Assembly: GCA_024653905.1 (NCBI GenBank)
Contig: JANLGZ010000045.1
Location: 1-22,643, forward strand
Length of the DNA stretch: 22,643 bases
Direction of reading: 5' to 3'
Origin: an archaeon
Lineage (GTDB): Archaea > Iainarchaeota > Iainarchaeia > Iainarchaeales > Iainarchaeaceae
Positions 6,560-14,244 of the stretch are shown one piece after another (the first letter of the stretch is position 1; each line of letters begins with the position of its first letter). The notes below the pieces were generated by a model. The model was not told the origin of the DNA. It did no database searches and was given only the letters and a program-made list of their open reading frames with translations. The position numbers were made by a program, and so were the translations under genes.

Positions 6560-7336
6560 ATGCCTATTAAATTTTTTTCTACGGGAAGAAGAACTAACCC
6601 CAAAAAAAGTAGTATTTCTAAAATAATTCATGAGGGTGATTTTTATGAGGATTTTGTGCATTTTCGTGGCAAAATAATGGATGTGTTGCAAGCAACATCG
6701 GAAGAAGTCGCTTCAGGTTTTCGGGAGGCCGGAGTGACATTGGATGAACCGGAAAAAGTGACACAGCAAATTAAAGATGTAATTAAATCAAGGCTTCTTA
6801 TTTTCTCTCATGGAAAAATCACAAATAACCCAAATCCAATAGAAGTTCAAACAAACAAAGGTGTTGTTATGATCGGGCTTGATTTTTCACCTCAGGGAAA
6901 ACTTGTCAGAATAAGTGCTGTTCCATGGGTTCACACAATCAGAAACAAATATGTAACTCCAATTAGTTCTTTTTCCATTCTGAAAAAAATTCTTCGCCAA
7001 GGGTTCAAGAGTACACGTGACTTGAATTTTGGGGACAATGTATATGCTAAGATGCGTAGCCAATCCCCTGGAGGATTTAGATATTCTTCCTCTGATGTCA
7101 CGGCTGAACGGCCAAGCAACCTTAAGGGCGATGCCTATACTCTTGAATTTGTTACTCCTCTTGAACATCGTCATTCTACAATGGATAACGAATATATCTT
7201 AAGAAATGCCAATCCTGAGTCTATAACACGAGTGCAAATCCATATTTCAAAAGAAATTTCTGAAAAAGAAGCCAAAAGAAGAATGGCGTTTTATTCAAGA
7301 GAATTAAAAGGGATGGCAATAAAGTTTTTCCGTTGA
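6560..7336 (+). CDS. Orphan protein with faint ADP-ribosyltransferase resemblance
   Basis: 258-aa protein that I do not recognise with confidence. The basic N-terminus (about 1-22) is probably disordered. The C-terminal half shows a pattern reminiscent of PARP/DarT-type ADP-ribosyltransferases. It has YVTPISSFSILKKILRQGF (131-149) like the first-strand motif followed by an sIL-xGL helix. FGDNVYAK (157-164) resembles the FGKGIYFA strand of PARPs, and NEYILRNANPESITRVQIHI (210-229) resembles the NEYIVYD strand carrying the catalytic Glu. The first-motif His typical of PARPs is not at the expected place; H125 lies slightly upstream. This is pattern matching by eye. It is divergent from the sigma-like gene and ends 13 nt from the convergent panB. 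Leaderless start likely. Confidence 0.6.
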   Translation: MPIKFFSTGRRTNPKKSSISKIIHEGDFYEDFVHFRGKIMDVLQATSEEVASGFREAGVTLDEPEKVTQQIKDVIKSRLLIFSHGKITNNPNPIEVQTNKGVVMIGLDFSPQGKLVRISAVPWVHTIRNKYVTPISSFSILKKILRQGFKSTRDLNFGDNVYAKMRSQSPGGFRYSSSDVTAERPSNLKGDAYTLEFVTPLEHRHSTMDNEYILRNANPESITRVQIHISKEISEKEAKRRMAFYSRELKGMAIKFFR

Positions 7337-7349
7337 AATTAAAAGTCTG

Positions 7350-8090
7350 TTAATATGAATTTTTTTTCTTTGGAAACTTTCCTTCACGAACTTCCTTCGC
7401 GTACTTTTTCACTGCTTTCACGGCGTCTTTTTTCAGGCTGGCGTATTGTTTCACAAATTTTGGTTTGAAGGAATCATCCGCATTCAAACCCACTAAATCA
7501 TGAAATACCAAAACTTGTCCAGAGCAGTATTTTCCTGCGCCGATTCCTATTGTGGGAATTGAAAGCAGTTCTGTTATTTCGCCTGCAATTTTTTCAGGAA
7601 CAAGTTCCAGCACCAGCCATGAACATCCGATTAATTCAAGCAAAGCCGAATCTTTCAATAGTTTTGTTTCTTCTTTGTTTACTTTTGGCTTTGAATTACT
7701 CTGAGGCAAATAACCCAAATGACCCATTACTTTTATTTTATTTTTCACAAGAGTTTCAATGACTTTTATTTTTGTGTCTTCAGACACCTCAATTTTTACT
7801 GCTTTAGCTCCTGCTTTCAGAAAAAGCTTTGCGTTCTTCAATGCACTTGCAGGAGTTGAATCGCTTTTATACGGCATGTCCGCAACAACAATCGCTTTTG
7901 GTTTTGCTCTGCAAACAGCCTTCACATGCACTAACATTTCTTCCATTCTTATTTCGCGGGTACTTTTCATTCCATGAACAACATTCGCTGCTGAATCCCC
8001 AACAAGAATAAAATCAACACCAGCATCATTCGCAATCGATGCTGAGGAGTAATCATAAGCGGTTATCATTACTATTTTTTTTCCTGTCAT
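7350..8090 (-). CDS. panB: 3-methyl-2-oxobutanoate hydroxymethyltransferase (PanB)
   Basis: Ketopantoate hydroxymethyltransferase, 246 aa: transfers a hydroxymethyl group from 5,10-methylene-tetrahydro(methano)pterin to 2-ketoisovalerate, the first committed step to pantothenate and CoA. The TIM-barrel signature residues are all visible: ITAYDY (9-14), VGDSAANV with metal ligand Asp32, ADMPY with Asp71, VKIE with Glu101, GHLGYLPQ with His124, LELVP with Glu162, and the family C-terminal signature IGIGAGKYCSGQVLVFHD (181-198). It is slightly shorter than E. coli PanB because the segment after GYLPQ is trimmed. Its substrate is the product of the ilv pathway encoded to the right. The upstream gene overlaps its ATG by 4 nt, so panB translation is probably coupled to it. 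Confidence 0.96.
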   Translation of the reverse strand: MTGKKIVMITAYDYSSASIANDAGVDFILVGDSAANVVHGMKSTREIRMEEMLVHVKAVCRAKPKAIVVADMPYKSDSTPASALKNAKLFLKAGAKAVKIEVSEDTKIKVIETLVKNKIKVMGHLGYLPQSNSKPKVNKEETKLLKDSALLELIGCSWLVLELVPEKIAGEITELLSIPTIGIGAGKYCSGQVLVFHDLVGLNADDSFKPKFVKQYASLKKDAVKAVKKYAKEVREGKFPKKKNSY

Positions 8091-8809
8091 GATTTCATCA
8101 GCCTTAAGAGTGTCTCTGAATCGGCCAAGTATGGCTGTATTATATTGCCCATTGCATCCTTTGCATTCATTGCAAAGAAGCGGTAATTTTCATTCACGCC
8201 TTTACTAATGTTTTCCAAAGTTGTAATTCTTTGGCTGGCGTCCGCAAGTTTCTTGCTTCTTTCTTCAATGCCTGAAACTATTTTAATTATTTTTTTCTGT
8301 GCAGTTGGTTCATCAAGGCGGTATTCTGCCATGGTCCATCGAACGCATGCTTTCGGATTTATACTTACAATAAACTCGGAAATCTGGGGAGGTGTACCTC
8401 TGAAAATTTCATCTTTAATCATTTTTTCAAATTGGGCCCTTAACTCCGGTCTTTCCCAGACTTTGCGAATTACCTTGTCTTTTGTTGGGTCGAAATGGAT
8501 TCTATTTTTTGTGAAAATATTTTCAACCAGTTTCACCTGACCTGTTGGGGTATAAATGATTGGAAGTTTAGATTTGCGTTTTACAGTTCTGCGGTTAGTT
8601 GGCAGTAATAATCTCTTTGCTTCCGATTTTTCTTCGCCAGGAAGTATAACCCTTGCGTTTGGTTGCAGTTTATGTTCGCCAGACCTTAGGATTTGTGCAT
8701 TTGGTTGCGGTTTATGTTCACCTGGCCTTATAATTCGTGCATTTGGTTTGGGGGTATGCTGACCAGGCAACCATAAGTTCATTGGTTTTGTTTTTTTTGG
8801 ATTAGGCAT
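8087..8809 (-). CDS. Repeat-bearing basic orphan protein upstream of panB
   Basis: 240-aa protein of unknown family. The N-terminal quarter contains three tandem 14-residue repeats, PGQHTPKPNARIIR (15-28), PGEHKPQPNAQILR (29-42) and SGEHKLQPNARVIL (43-56), plus a degenerate fourth. This proline/asparagine-rich, basic stretch is likely disordered. Residues about 100-240 look folded and mostly helical (VIRKVWERPELRAQFEKMI, AQKKIIKIVSGIEERSKKLADASQRI). No catalytic motif, signal peptide or membrane segment is seen. ATG at 8809 is preceded by AAAAGG about 10 nt upstream and a TTTTTAATT stretch. The stop overlaps the panB start as ATGA, so both are on one transcript, although no functional connection is evident. 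Confidence 0.65.
   Translation of the reverse strand: MPNPKKTKPMNLWLPGQHTPKPNARIIRPGEHKPQPNAQILRSGEHKLQPNARVILPGEEKSEAKRLLLPTNRRTVKRKSKLPIIYTPTGQVKLVENIFTKNRIHFDPTKDKVIRKVWERPELRAQFEKMIKDEIFRGTPPQISEFIVSINPKACVRWTMAEYRLDEPTAQKKIIKIVSGIEERSKKLADASQRITTLENISKGVNENYRFFAMNAKDAMGNIIQPYLADSETLLRLMKS
8642..8767 (-). repeat. Three tandem 42-bp coding repeats
   Basis: Three 42-bp units each encode a 14-residue motif of the form PGEHKPQPNARIIR; a fourth partial unit continues to about 8603. Conserved positions are G, H/E, K/P, P-N-A and the hydrophobic pair at the end. The in-phase period and the preserved motif point to repeat expansion in coding sequence. Confidence 0.75.
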
Positions 8810-8849
8810 TGTATCAATTCCTTTTGCACCAGCAACAATTAAAAAATCA

Positions 8850-8896
8850 TTTATAACTAAATAATCAGTCTAAGAGTTAATAATTATTGGCAGGTG
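8850..8896 (+). promoter_or_regulatory. ilvE promoter and ribosome-binding site
   Basis: TTTATAA at 8850-8856 is a good TATA element, predicting a transcript start near 8879. AGGTG at 8892-8896 lies 8 nt before TTG at 8905. This spacing favours 8905 as the start over TTG at 8887, which would place the ribosome-binding site inside the gene. Confidence 0.55.
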
Positions 8897-8904
8897 TTTG
8901 TTTT

Positions 8905-9822
8905 TTGGAAGAAACCGAATTTATTTGGATGAATGGAAAAATGGTTCCTTGGAAAGAATCAAAAATACATGTGCTTACTCATACTCTTCATTATGGTTCA
9001 GGAGTATTTGAGGGAATTAGATGTTATGAAACTGATAAAGGACCTGCAATTTTCAGGTTAAAAGATCACATCAAAAGATTAATGCAGTCAGCTGAAATAA
9101 TTCGAATAAAACCGAATTTTGCGGAAGCGGATTATGAGAAAGCCTGCCTCGATATAATAAGTGAAAATAAAATGGCTTCAGGTTATATAAGACCAATAAT
9201 TTATTTTGGTTACGGTCAAATGGGTTTGGCTACAGGAAAATGCATAGTTGATTCAGCAATAGCAGCATGGCCATGGGGAAGTTATCTTGGAGAAGACGGT
9301 ATAAAGAACGGAATAAGGGCAAAAATTTCCCGTTACACAAGGCAACATGCACATGAATCTCTTTCAAAGGCAAAAACAACAGGTAATTATTTTAACAGCA
9401 CCCTTGCAAAAATGGATGCGCTTGAAACAGGTTTTGATGAGGCGATTTTTTTAGACCCTAATGGATTTGTAAGTGAATGCAGTGGAGAAAATCTTTTCAT
9501 GGTAAAAAATAATATTTTGATTACACCAACAACACAAAATGCGCTTGTTGGTATAACCCGTGATAGTATAATGCAGGTTGCTAAGGATGAAGGGATTAAA
9601 ATTAAGGAAGAAAAGTTTACTAAAGAACAGCTTTATGATGCGGATGAAGTATTCCTCACAGGCACAGCTGCAGAAGTAACTCCTATAAGAGAAATTGACA
9701 ACAAAAAAATTGGCATTGGAAAGCCCGGTCCAATAACAAAAAAATTACAGTCAAAGTTTTTTGACATTGTTCATGGCAAAGTTCCTGAATACAATAAGTG
9801 GCTTGATTACGTGAAGCAGTAA
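8905..9822 (+). CDS. ilvE: Branched-chain amino acid aminotransferase (IlvE)
   Basis: Class IV PLP aminotransferase of about 305 aa, the usual IlvE length. It makes valine, leucine and isoleucine from their 2-keto acids with glutamate. The N-terminus FIWMNGKMVPWKES and LHYGSGVFEGIRCY match the family. The PLP lysine is in SKAKTTGNYFNS (Lys157 counted from the TTG start), equivalent to the E. coli AKAGGNY lysine. ECSGENLF follows and carries the glutamate that contacts the pyridine nitrogen, and GTAAEVTPIREID is the phosphate-binding end. A TTG start at 8905 is chosen from the AGGTG site 8 nt upstream; TTG at 8887 would add six residues (MAGVCF) unlike the family. Stand-alone gene, divergent from the panB operon, one block away from the leu/ilv operon it serves. 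Confidence 0.96.
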   Translation: MEETEFIWMNGKMVPWKESKIHVLTHTLHYGSGVFEGIRCYETDKGPAIFRLKDHIKRLMQSAEIIRIKPNFAEADYEKACLDIISENKMASGYIRPIIYFGYGQMGLATGKCIVDSAIAAWPWGSYLGEDGIKNGIRAKISRYTRQHAHESLSKAKTTGNYFNSTLAKMDALETGFDEAIFLDPNGFVSECSGENLFMVKNNILITPTTQNALVGITRDSIMQVAKDEGIKIKEEKFTKEQLYDADEVFLTGTAAEVTPIREIDNKKIGIGKPGPITKKLQSKFFDIVHGKVPEYNKWLDYVKQ

Positions 9823-10377
9823 TTACGTTTCTTCTCTTTTATACCACGGGGCTTCTTTAAGGCGTGTATCTCTGAGTGTGCGATAATCCTTTACAGATAA
9901 TTCTCCTGCATTGAACCTTGCGAGTAGTTTTTTCAGGTAATTTTCAACTTGTCTTCTGTTTCTTGCATTTTCTTTAGTTCCTTTTCCGCGTGAACCCCTG
10001 CCTAGGTTAACAAACAATTCGTTAGCGGGTTTAGTAAGTTCTCCTTTTTTATCAAGCTGTCCCCCAGCACTCTTTTGGATACGTCTTCTTTCATGGGGAA
10101 AGGGCGGTTCGCCTACTATGCGAAGACGTATAGATTTTTCATTTGTCTTTTGCCCGGGAAATTTTATTTGTTGGATTGTATGCTGTTGATTCCAGTCGCG
10201 TTCATCTTTTTTGGGAAAGTTTGGTTGCGGATGTTTTCCGAGCCTTAGCAAAATCATTTGCTTCAATCCCTCAGGATCTGAAGGATGACTGCGATTCAGA
10301 ATATCAAATGAATTATTGTTGCGTGTCCTTTTGCCCGTGGTTCGGGGTTGTCCTTTTGCTCTAGATTTCCCAACCAT
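9823..10377 (-). CDS. Basic orphan protein, 184 aa
   Basis: Unrecognised, very basic protein. The first ~100 residues are rich in K, R, Q, N and P (GKSRAKGQPRTTGKRTRNNN) and probably disordered. The C-terminal ~50 residues (NRRQVENYLKKLLARFNAGE, then LSVKDYRTLRDTRLKEAP) form likely helices with a faint SHOCT-like rhythm (helix, G-x-Ls, xxY-xLR), too weak to name. No membrane segment or catalytic motif. The ATG at 10377 lies 24-31 nt downstream of a TATA-like element (10401-10408, TTTAAG on the minus strand) without a ribosome-binding site, so the transcript is likely leaderless. It converges on ilvE with no gap. Confidence 0.55.
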   Translation of the reverse strand: MVGKSRAKGQPRTTGKRTRNNNSFDILNRSHPSDPEGLKQMILLRLGKHPQPNFPKKDERDWNQQHTIQQIKFPGQKTNEKSIRLRIVGEPPFPHERRRIQKSAGGQLDKKGELTKPANELFVNLGRGSRGKGTKENARNRRQVENYLKKLLARFNAGELSVKDYRTLRDTRLKEAPWYKREET

Positions 10378-10463
10378 GTATTAGCAACACTTTTCTGATA
10401 CTTAAATTCAATTATTTTCCCCCTAATGAAAAGTATATTAATTACTTATTTCTTACTAATTTG
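10378..10463. promoter_or_regulatory. Divergent promoter region of the orphan and the secreted protein genes
   Basis: The minus-strand TATA-like element is at 10401-10408. On the plus strand GTATATTA (10433-10440) lies 24-31 nt before ATG at 10464. Both start codons are at leaderless distance. No convincing operator repeat is seen. Confidence 0.45.
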
Positions 10464-13400
10464 ATGTCCATGCGATTGAGTTTATTGTTATTGGTATCAT
10501 TGCTGTTTTTTATTCCACAAATGTTTGCAGCAGAAGTTTCGCCCGCAAGCTCTGGATTAATTGCTGTATGGCACTTTAATGATTCAATTAGTGATTTTGT
10601 TGCAAGTGATTCAGGTTCGAACACGCTGAATGCGATTTGTGCAACTGCAACCTGCCCCGCTGCTGTTGCATCCGGAAAATATGGCAACGCATATTCGTTC
10701 GATGGCAATACCAAATATCTTAGCGTTCCCAACTCGTCTGCATTAAACCCCACAGATGCAATTACGATTTCCGCGTGGATAAACATGAGTGATTTTTCCA
10801 CAAATCGCAGAATTATGCAGAAGGGCGATAGTGACAACCAGTACAGGTTATTAGCAGAGTATGGATTGCTCAAGTTCCATTTGAATGGTGTCGCCAATGG
10901 AACGCTTACAGCGAGCCTTCCTTCCACGGGAACGTGGCACCACATTGCAGGCACCTATGATGGTTCTGTAATAAGGCTTTATGCTGATGGTTCAATAGTT
11001 GCCCAGAATACCGCTAGCGGGAAAATTGCAACAACAACAAGTGACCTCTATTTAGGCACAAAAAAGGTTGCTTCGGCTGTCGGCGACCATTTCAAGGGCA
11101 TTATGGATGATGTTGCCATATGGAACCGGGCTCTTTCAGAATCTGAAATTCAGGCACTTTTTTCCGCATCATCCGCCTGCTATGATCTCACGGGTGATGA
11201 CAAAGTTGATGTTTTTGATCTGGTTTATGTGGGAAGCAGGTTTTCTGCGCCAAACAGTGATGCGGACCTCACGGGGAATGGAGTTGTTGATTTATCTGAC
11301 ATACAACTGCTAACAAGCCAGATTGGTAGCACATGCATAAACACGCCTGCTCCAGAACCACTGACGGTTTTTGCAAGTCCTGCAACATCGAGTTTTGCAA
11401 CTTCAACAACAGTAACACTCAATGCAAGTGATGTTGCAGCAACAATTTATTACACAATGGATGAGTCTATTCCAACAACCTCCTCGTCAGTCTATTCCTC
11501 ACCATTAACTTTTTCTGCAACAACAATTCTCAAGTTTTTTGCAAAGACTATGACACAGGAGTCTGTTGTTGCAACGGAAACTTACACGAAAACTGGTTCG
11601 GGAACACTGCAAGCAGTGATTAGTGTGGATGAAGTGCAGTGGTTTAAGGATAATATTTCTTTTCCTTCAGGGCTTAGTTTGATTACTGGTTATGCGCCGT
11701 TCCCTGTTTTTTTCGAGGGTTGGCAGAGTAGTTCTCGTGATGAAATTGTTGAATACTCGTGGAATTTTGGCAATGACCCCACCGCAAATTCTGGAAATCC
11801 GAACACCATGAAAACTTTCAACGCAGCACACGCTTTCGAAACACCCGGAACATATGATGTCACGCTTACGGTTAAGAATGCGGCGGGGCAAACAAGCACT
11901 GCATATAAAACAATCAACGTATTAGCAAGACCCGGAACCACTTACTATGTTGACTCGGTAATAGGAAATGATTCATATGACGGAAAATGCACAACTGTAC
12001 AAGGCAGTTGCGGTCCCTGGAAAACAGCAACCAACGCTTTTGGCAAAACAGCAACAGGAGATTACCAACCAGGCGACTCGGTTTTGTTCAAAAGTGGTCA
12101 GGAGTTTGAAATTTCAGGAGGAACAACCGGGGCACATTTCAATAATCTTCTTTTCAGCACTTACGGTTCAGGTGCCAAGCCCATAATAAGATATACTGGA
12201 ACCGCACAAGGATGGGTGATAAATGATAGTGGATATTCATCAAACATTGCATTTGTTGACCTTGTATTTGAAATGAGAAATGGCACGCGCAATTATTTGC
12301 ATGGAATTTACCGCGCAATAGAAAGGTCAAAAAGCATTCTTTATTTGAGGGGTGAGTTTTATGAAGGAGATGCCCTTTTTGGTCATGGAACACCATCTGC
12401 TGCTGTGCAGGCTGACGGCTCAGTGGTTTCAAATATTTATGTCATTGATTCAAAATATTCATTAAGGCAATACGATGCCTTGCCTGATGGCGGAACTGGA
12501 AGTATCATAATGTATGGCTGGATTGGCAGGTTTGCTTCAGTTAACAGCGAATTTGACCTTGCAAATGAGCAAATAGGCTACTTTAGTTACATGGACAAGG
12601 GTATTATGGTTGGTTCAAAATTCTCAAGGCCACCATTCGGAAGGCCGGGCATAAGGGTAAGCGGGCATATTGTTGCAAACCAGGGGAGCAATAATGTTCA
12701 TGTTGCAGACAACTATTTTATGGGCTGGGTTGACCCGCTTGTAACTGGTTGCGGTGCAGGTTCTGGCAAGTCGCACCAGTGCAATACTACTTTGATATAC
12801 ACAGGTGTATTGTTACAGATAGGTCCAAATACAGGGGCTGTCCAATCGCAAAAAGACTTTATTGTTGAAAGGAATATTTTCACGAACTTTCAGAATGCAA
12901 TCCAGGTTACAAATGCGGAAAACATTACAATCAGGAACAATATTTTGGTTACACCACAGCATCGTTCAGGCGCTGCAGTTGCACTTAACCCTAACTTCTC
13001 AAGCTATCAGACTAAGCCACTGAAGAATATAAAGATTATCGGCAACACAATGTATAACGGGGCTCATTGGGGCAGTAATCTGGATAACAGCATTTCAATC
13101 TCACCTTATCAAGGAACTGTCTATTATGATGCCATCGGAATCCAGCAAACAGAGCATCAGCAGATAACAATTATGAATAATTTATTTGTCCAAAGGCAGT
13201 ATGAGGGAACGGGCGGTACAAGGGCAATCTGGATTAACTGGTCTAATGAAAAGGCTGATCTTATGAACGAAATAACAATCAACAATAATATCTATGACTT
13301 CCCATATACTGATACTATTGTCAGGATAGGCACCTCAGGTTCAACTTACGCCAACTACACGCTAAGCCAATGGCAGGCACTTCCTTATGGTTATGACACT

Positions 13401-13676
13401 GATTCCCTCAAGACAAGCATACAATTTGCCCAAACAATTAATGTGCCTGACCTCACCCCGCAGGTTGTGATGGGAACACTTGATGGCGGAAGACCAAATT
13501 CACTTGAAGAAAATGTTGTGCTTGCAGACTCCTACAAACAAATGTTCAAACTCTCAAACCTGAGTCCCGCAATCAACGCAGGGGTAAGTTTGCCAAACGA
13601 TTTACATTATGACTACGCAAAAACAACAAGACCAATCGGAAGCGCTTATGATATTGGCGCATACGAACAGGGGTAA
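10464..13676 (+). CDS. Large secreted LamG-dockerin-PKD-beta-helix protein
   Basis: 1070-aa exported multidomain protein. It opens with a signal peptide (basic start, LLLLVSLLFF core, cleavage probably after MFA at about residue 22). A LamG/concanavalin-like lectin domain follows (about 30-236; VWHFN start, MDDVAIWNRALSESEI end). Next is a dockerin-like pair of Ca-binding loops (DLTGDDKVDVFD, 241-252, and DLTGNGVVDLSD, 268-279), then a chitobiase C-terminal-type repeat (about 300-377; ATIYYTMDESIPTTSS). A PKD domain (about 385-488; EYSWNFG, FETPGTYDVTLTV) leads into a right-handed parallel beta-helix (about 493-1069; ERNIFTNFQNAIQVTNAENI) ending in SAYDIGAYEQG. It probably binds or cleaves polysaccharide at the cell surface; which glycan is unknown. 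There is no visible membrane anchor. ATG 10464 is chosen by TATA spacing; TTG 10461 and ATG 10470 are alternatives. Its base composition looks more G+C-rich than the flanking metabolic genes, suggesting transfer. Confidence 0.85.
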   Translation: MSMRLSLLLLVSLLFFIPQMFAAEVSPASSGLIAVWHFNDSISDFVASDSGSNTLNAICATATCPAAVASGKYGNAYSFDGNTKYLSVPNSSALNPTDAITISAWINMSDFSTNRRIMQKGDSDNQYRLLAEYGLLKFHLNGVANGTLTASLPSTGTWHHIAGTYDGSVIRLYADGSIVAQNTASGKIATTTSDLYLGTKKVASAVGDHFKGIMDDVAIWNRALSESEIQALFSASSACYDLTGDDKVDVFDLVYVGSRFSAPNSDADLTGNGVVDLSDIQLLTSQIGSTCINTPAPEPLTVFASPATSSFATSTTVTLNASDVAATIYYTMDESIPTTSSSVYSSPLTFSATTILKFFAKTMTQESVVATETYTKTGSGTLQAVISVDEVQWFKDNISFPSGLSLITGYAPFPVFFEGWQSSSRDEIVEYSWNFGNDPTANSGNPNTMKTFNAAHAFETPGTYDVTLTVKNAAGQTSTAYKTINVLARPGTTYYVDSVIGNDSYDGKCTTVQGSCGPWKTATNAFGKTATGDYQPGDSVLFKSGQEFEISGGTTGAHFNNLLFSTYGSGAKPIIRYTGTAQGWVINDSGYSSNIAFVDLVFEMRNGTRNYLHGIYRAIERSKSILYLRGEFYEGDALFGHGTPSAAVQADGSVVSNIYVIDSKYSLRQYDALPDGGTGSIIMYGWIGRFASVNSEFDLANEQIGYFSYMDKGIMVGSKFSRPPFGRPGIRVSGHIVANQGSNNVHVADNYFMGWVDPLVTGCGAGSGKSHQCNTTLIYTGVLLQIGPNTGAVQSQKDFIVERNIFTNFQNAIQVTNAENITIRNNILVTPQHRSGAAVALNPNFSSYQTKPLKNIKIIGNTMYNGAHWGSNLDNSISISPYQGTVYYDAIGIQQTEHQQITIMNNLFVQRQYEGTGGTRAIWINWSNEKADLMNEITINNNIYDFPYTDTIVRIGTSGSTYANYTLSQWQALPYGYDTDSLKTSIQFAQTINVPDLTPQVVMGTLDGGRPNSLEENVVLADSYKQMFKLSNLSPAINAGVSLPNDLHYDYAKTTRPIGSAYDIGAYEQG

Positions 13677-13705
13677 CTGTGAGTTGCTGATTAAATGGGT
13701 TGAAC

Positions 13706-14152
13706 TTAATTTCGCGTGGAAAGAAGATTTTTCAAAGCTTGTAATTGTACCGGGTTTTTGACAAGATATGCTTCAAATACAGGGCGTTCCATTACTTCCC
13801 ATCCGCGGTAAACATTAGAAATTCCAATTTTCTCTCGGGGGTTCAGAAAACCCGTTGGGACCACTATTATTTTTTTATTTACAGCCACTAAGTGTATCTG
13901 AAATATATTCCCTATAGATTCTGCATTTATAAAATTTTTTGCGGTTTCAGCGCCAACCCTTTCTGTTAGTAGATCTTCTTCTCTCTTACGTGTTTCTTCA
14001 CTTTTCTTGCCAAGCTCACTTACCGACACCTTTGCATAAGCGGTAGTTAATCGCTCTGCTGCAAGTTGTCTTTCAGCCACCTCTCCGGGGAATGGAACGC
14101 CCCTATGCGTTCTGCCCTTACCTCTATTGCGAGGGTCCCATTTTTTTCCCAT
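13706..14152 (-). CDS. Basic orphan protein, 148 aa
   Basis: Unrecognised protein. The N-terminus MGKKWDPRNRGKGRTHRGV is strongly basic; then comes a charged helical region (ERQLAAERLTTAYAKVSVSE, RKREEDLLTERVGAE) and a C-terminal part of alternating strands and helices (FQIHLVAVNKKIIVVPTGF, RGWEVMERPVFEAYLVKNPV). The start is placed at ATG 14152: the plus-strand ATATAAAA at 14173-14180 is a TATA box 21-28 nt upstream, giving a leaderless mRNA. A longer form from 14233 would add a hydrophobic stretch encoded across that promoter and is unlikely. It belongs with the other basic, orphan, leaderless genes in this window. Confidence 0.6.
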   Translation of the reverse strand: MGKKWDPRNRGKGRTHRGVPFPGEVAERQLAAERLTTAYAKVSVSELGKKSEETRKREEDLLTERVGAETAKNFINAESIGNIFQIHLVAVNKKIIVVPTGFLNPREKIGISNVYRGWEVMERPVFEAYLVKNPVQLQALKNLLSTRN

Positions 14153-14244
14153 ACTGAAAATAAATGCTGAGAATATAAAAAAAGATTTGTTTATGCCGTT
14201 TACTATTCGCACCATTTTTAAACAATAAAACACCTAACTTAAAG
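14153..14244. promoter_or_regulatory. Divergent promoter region
   Basis: TATA elements for both directions: ATATAAAA (14173-14180, read on the minus strand as TTTTATAT) for the orphan, and TTTTTAAA (14215-14222) lying 23-30 nt before the ATG at 14245. Neither gene has a ribosome-binding site. Confidence 0.5.

Noticed and set aside
10442..10954. 170-codon minus-strand frame antisense to the signal peptide and LamG region
   Set aside because: The plus-strand protein has clear domains here; the antisense frame is a by-product of its more G+C-rich codons.
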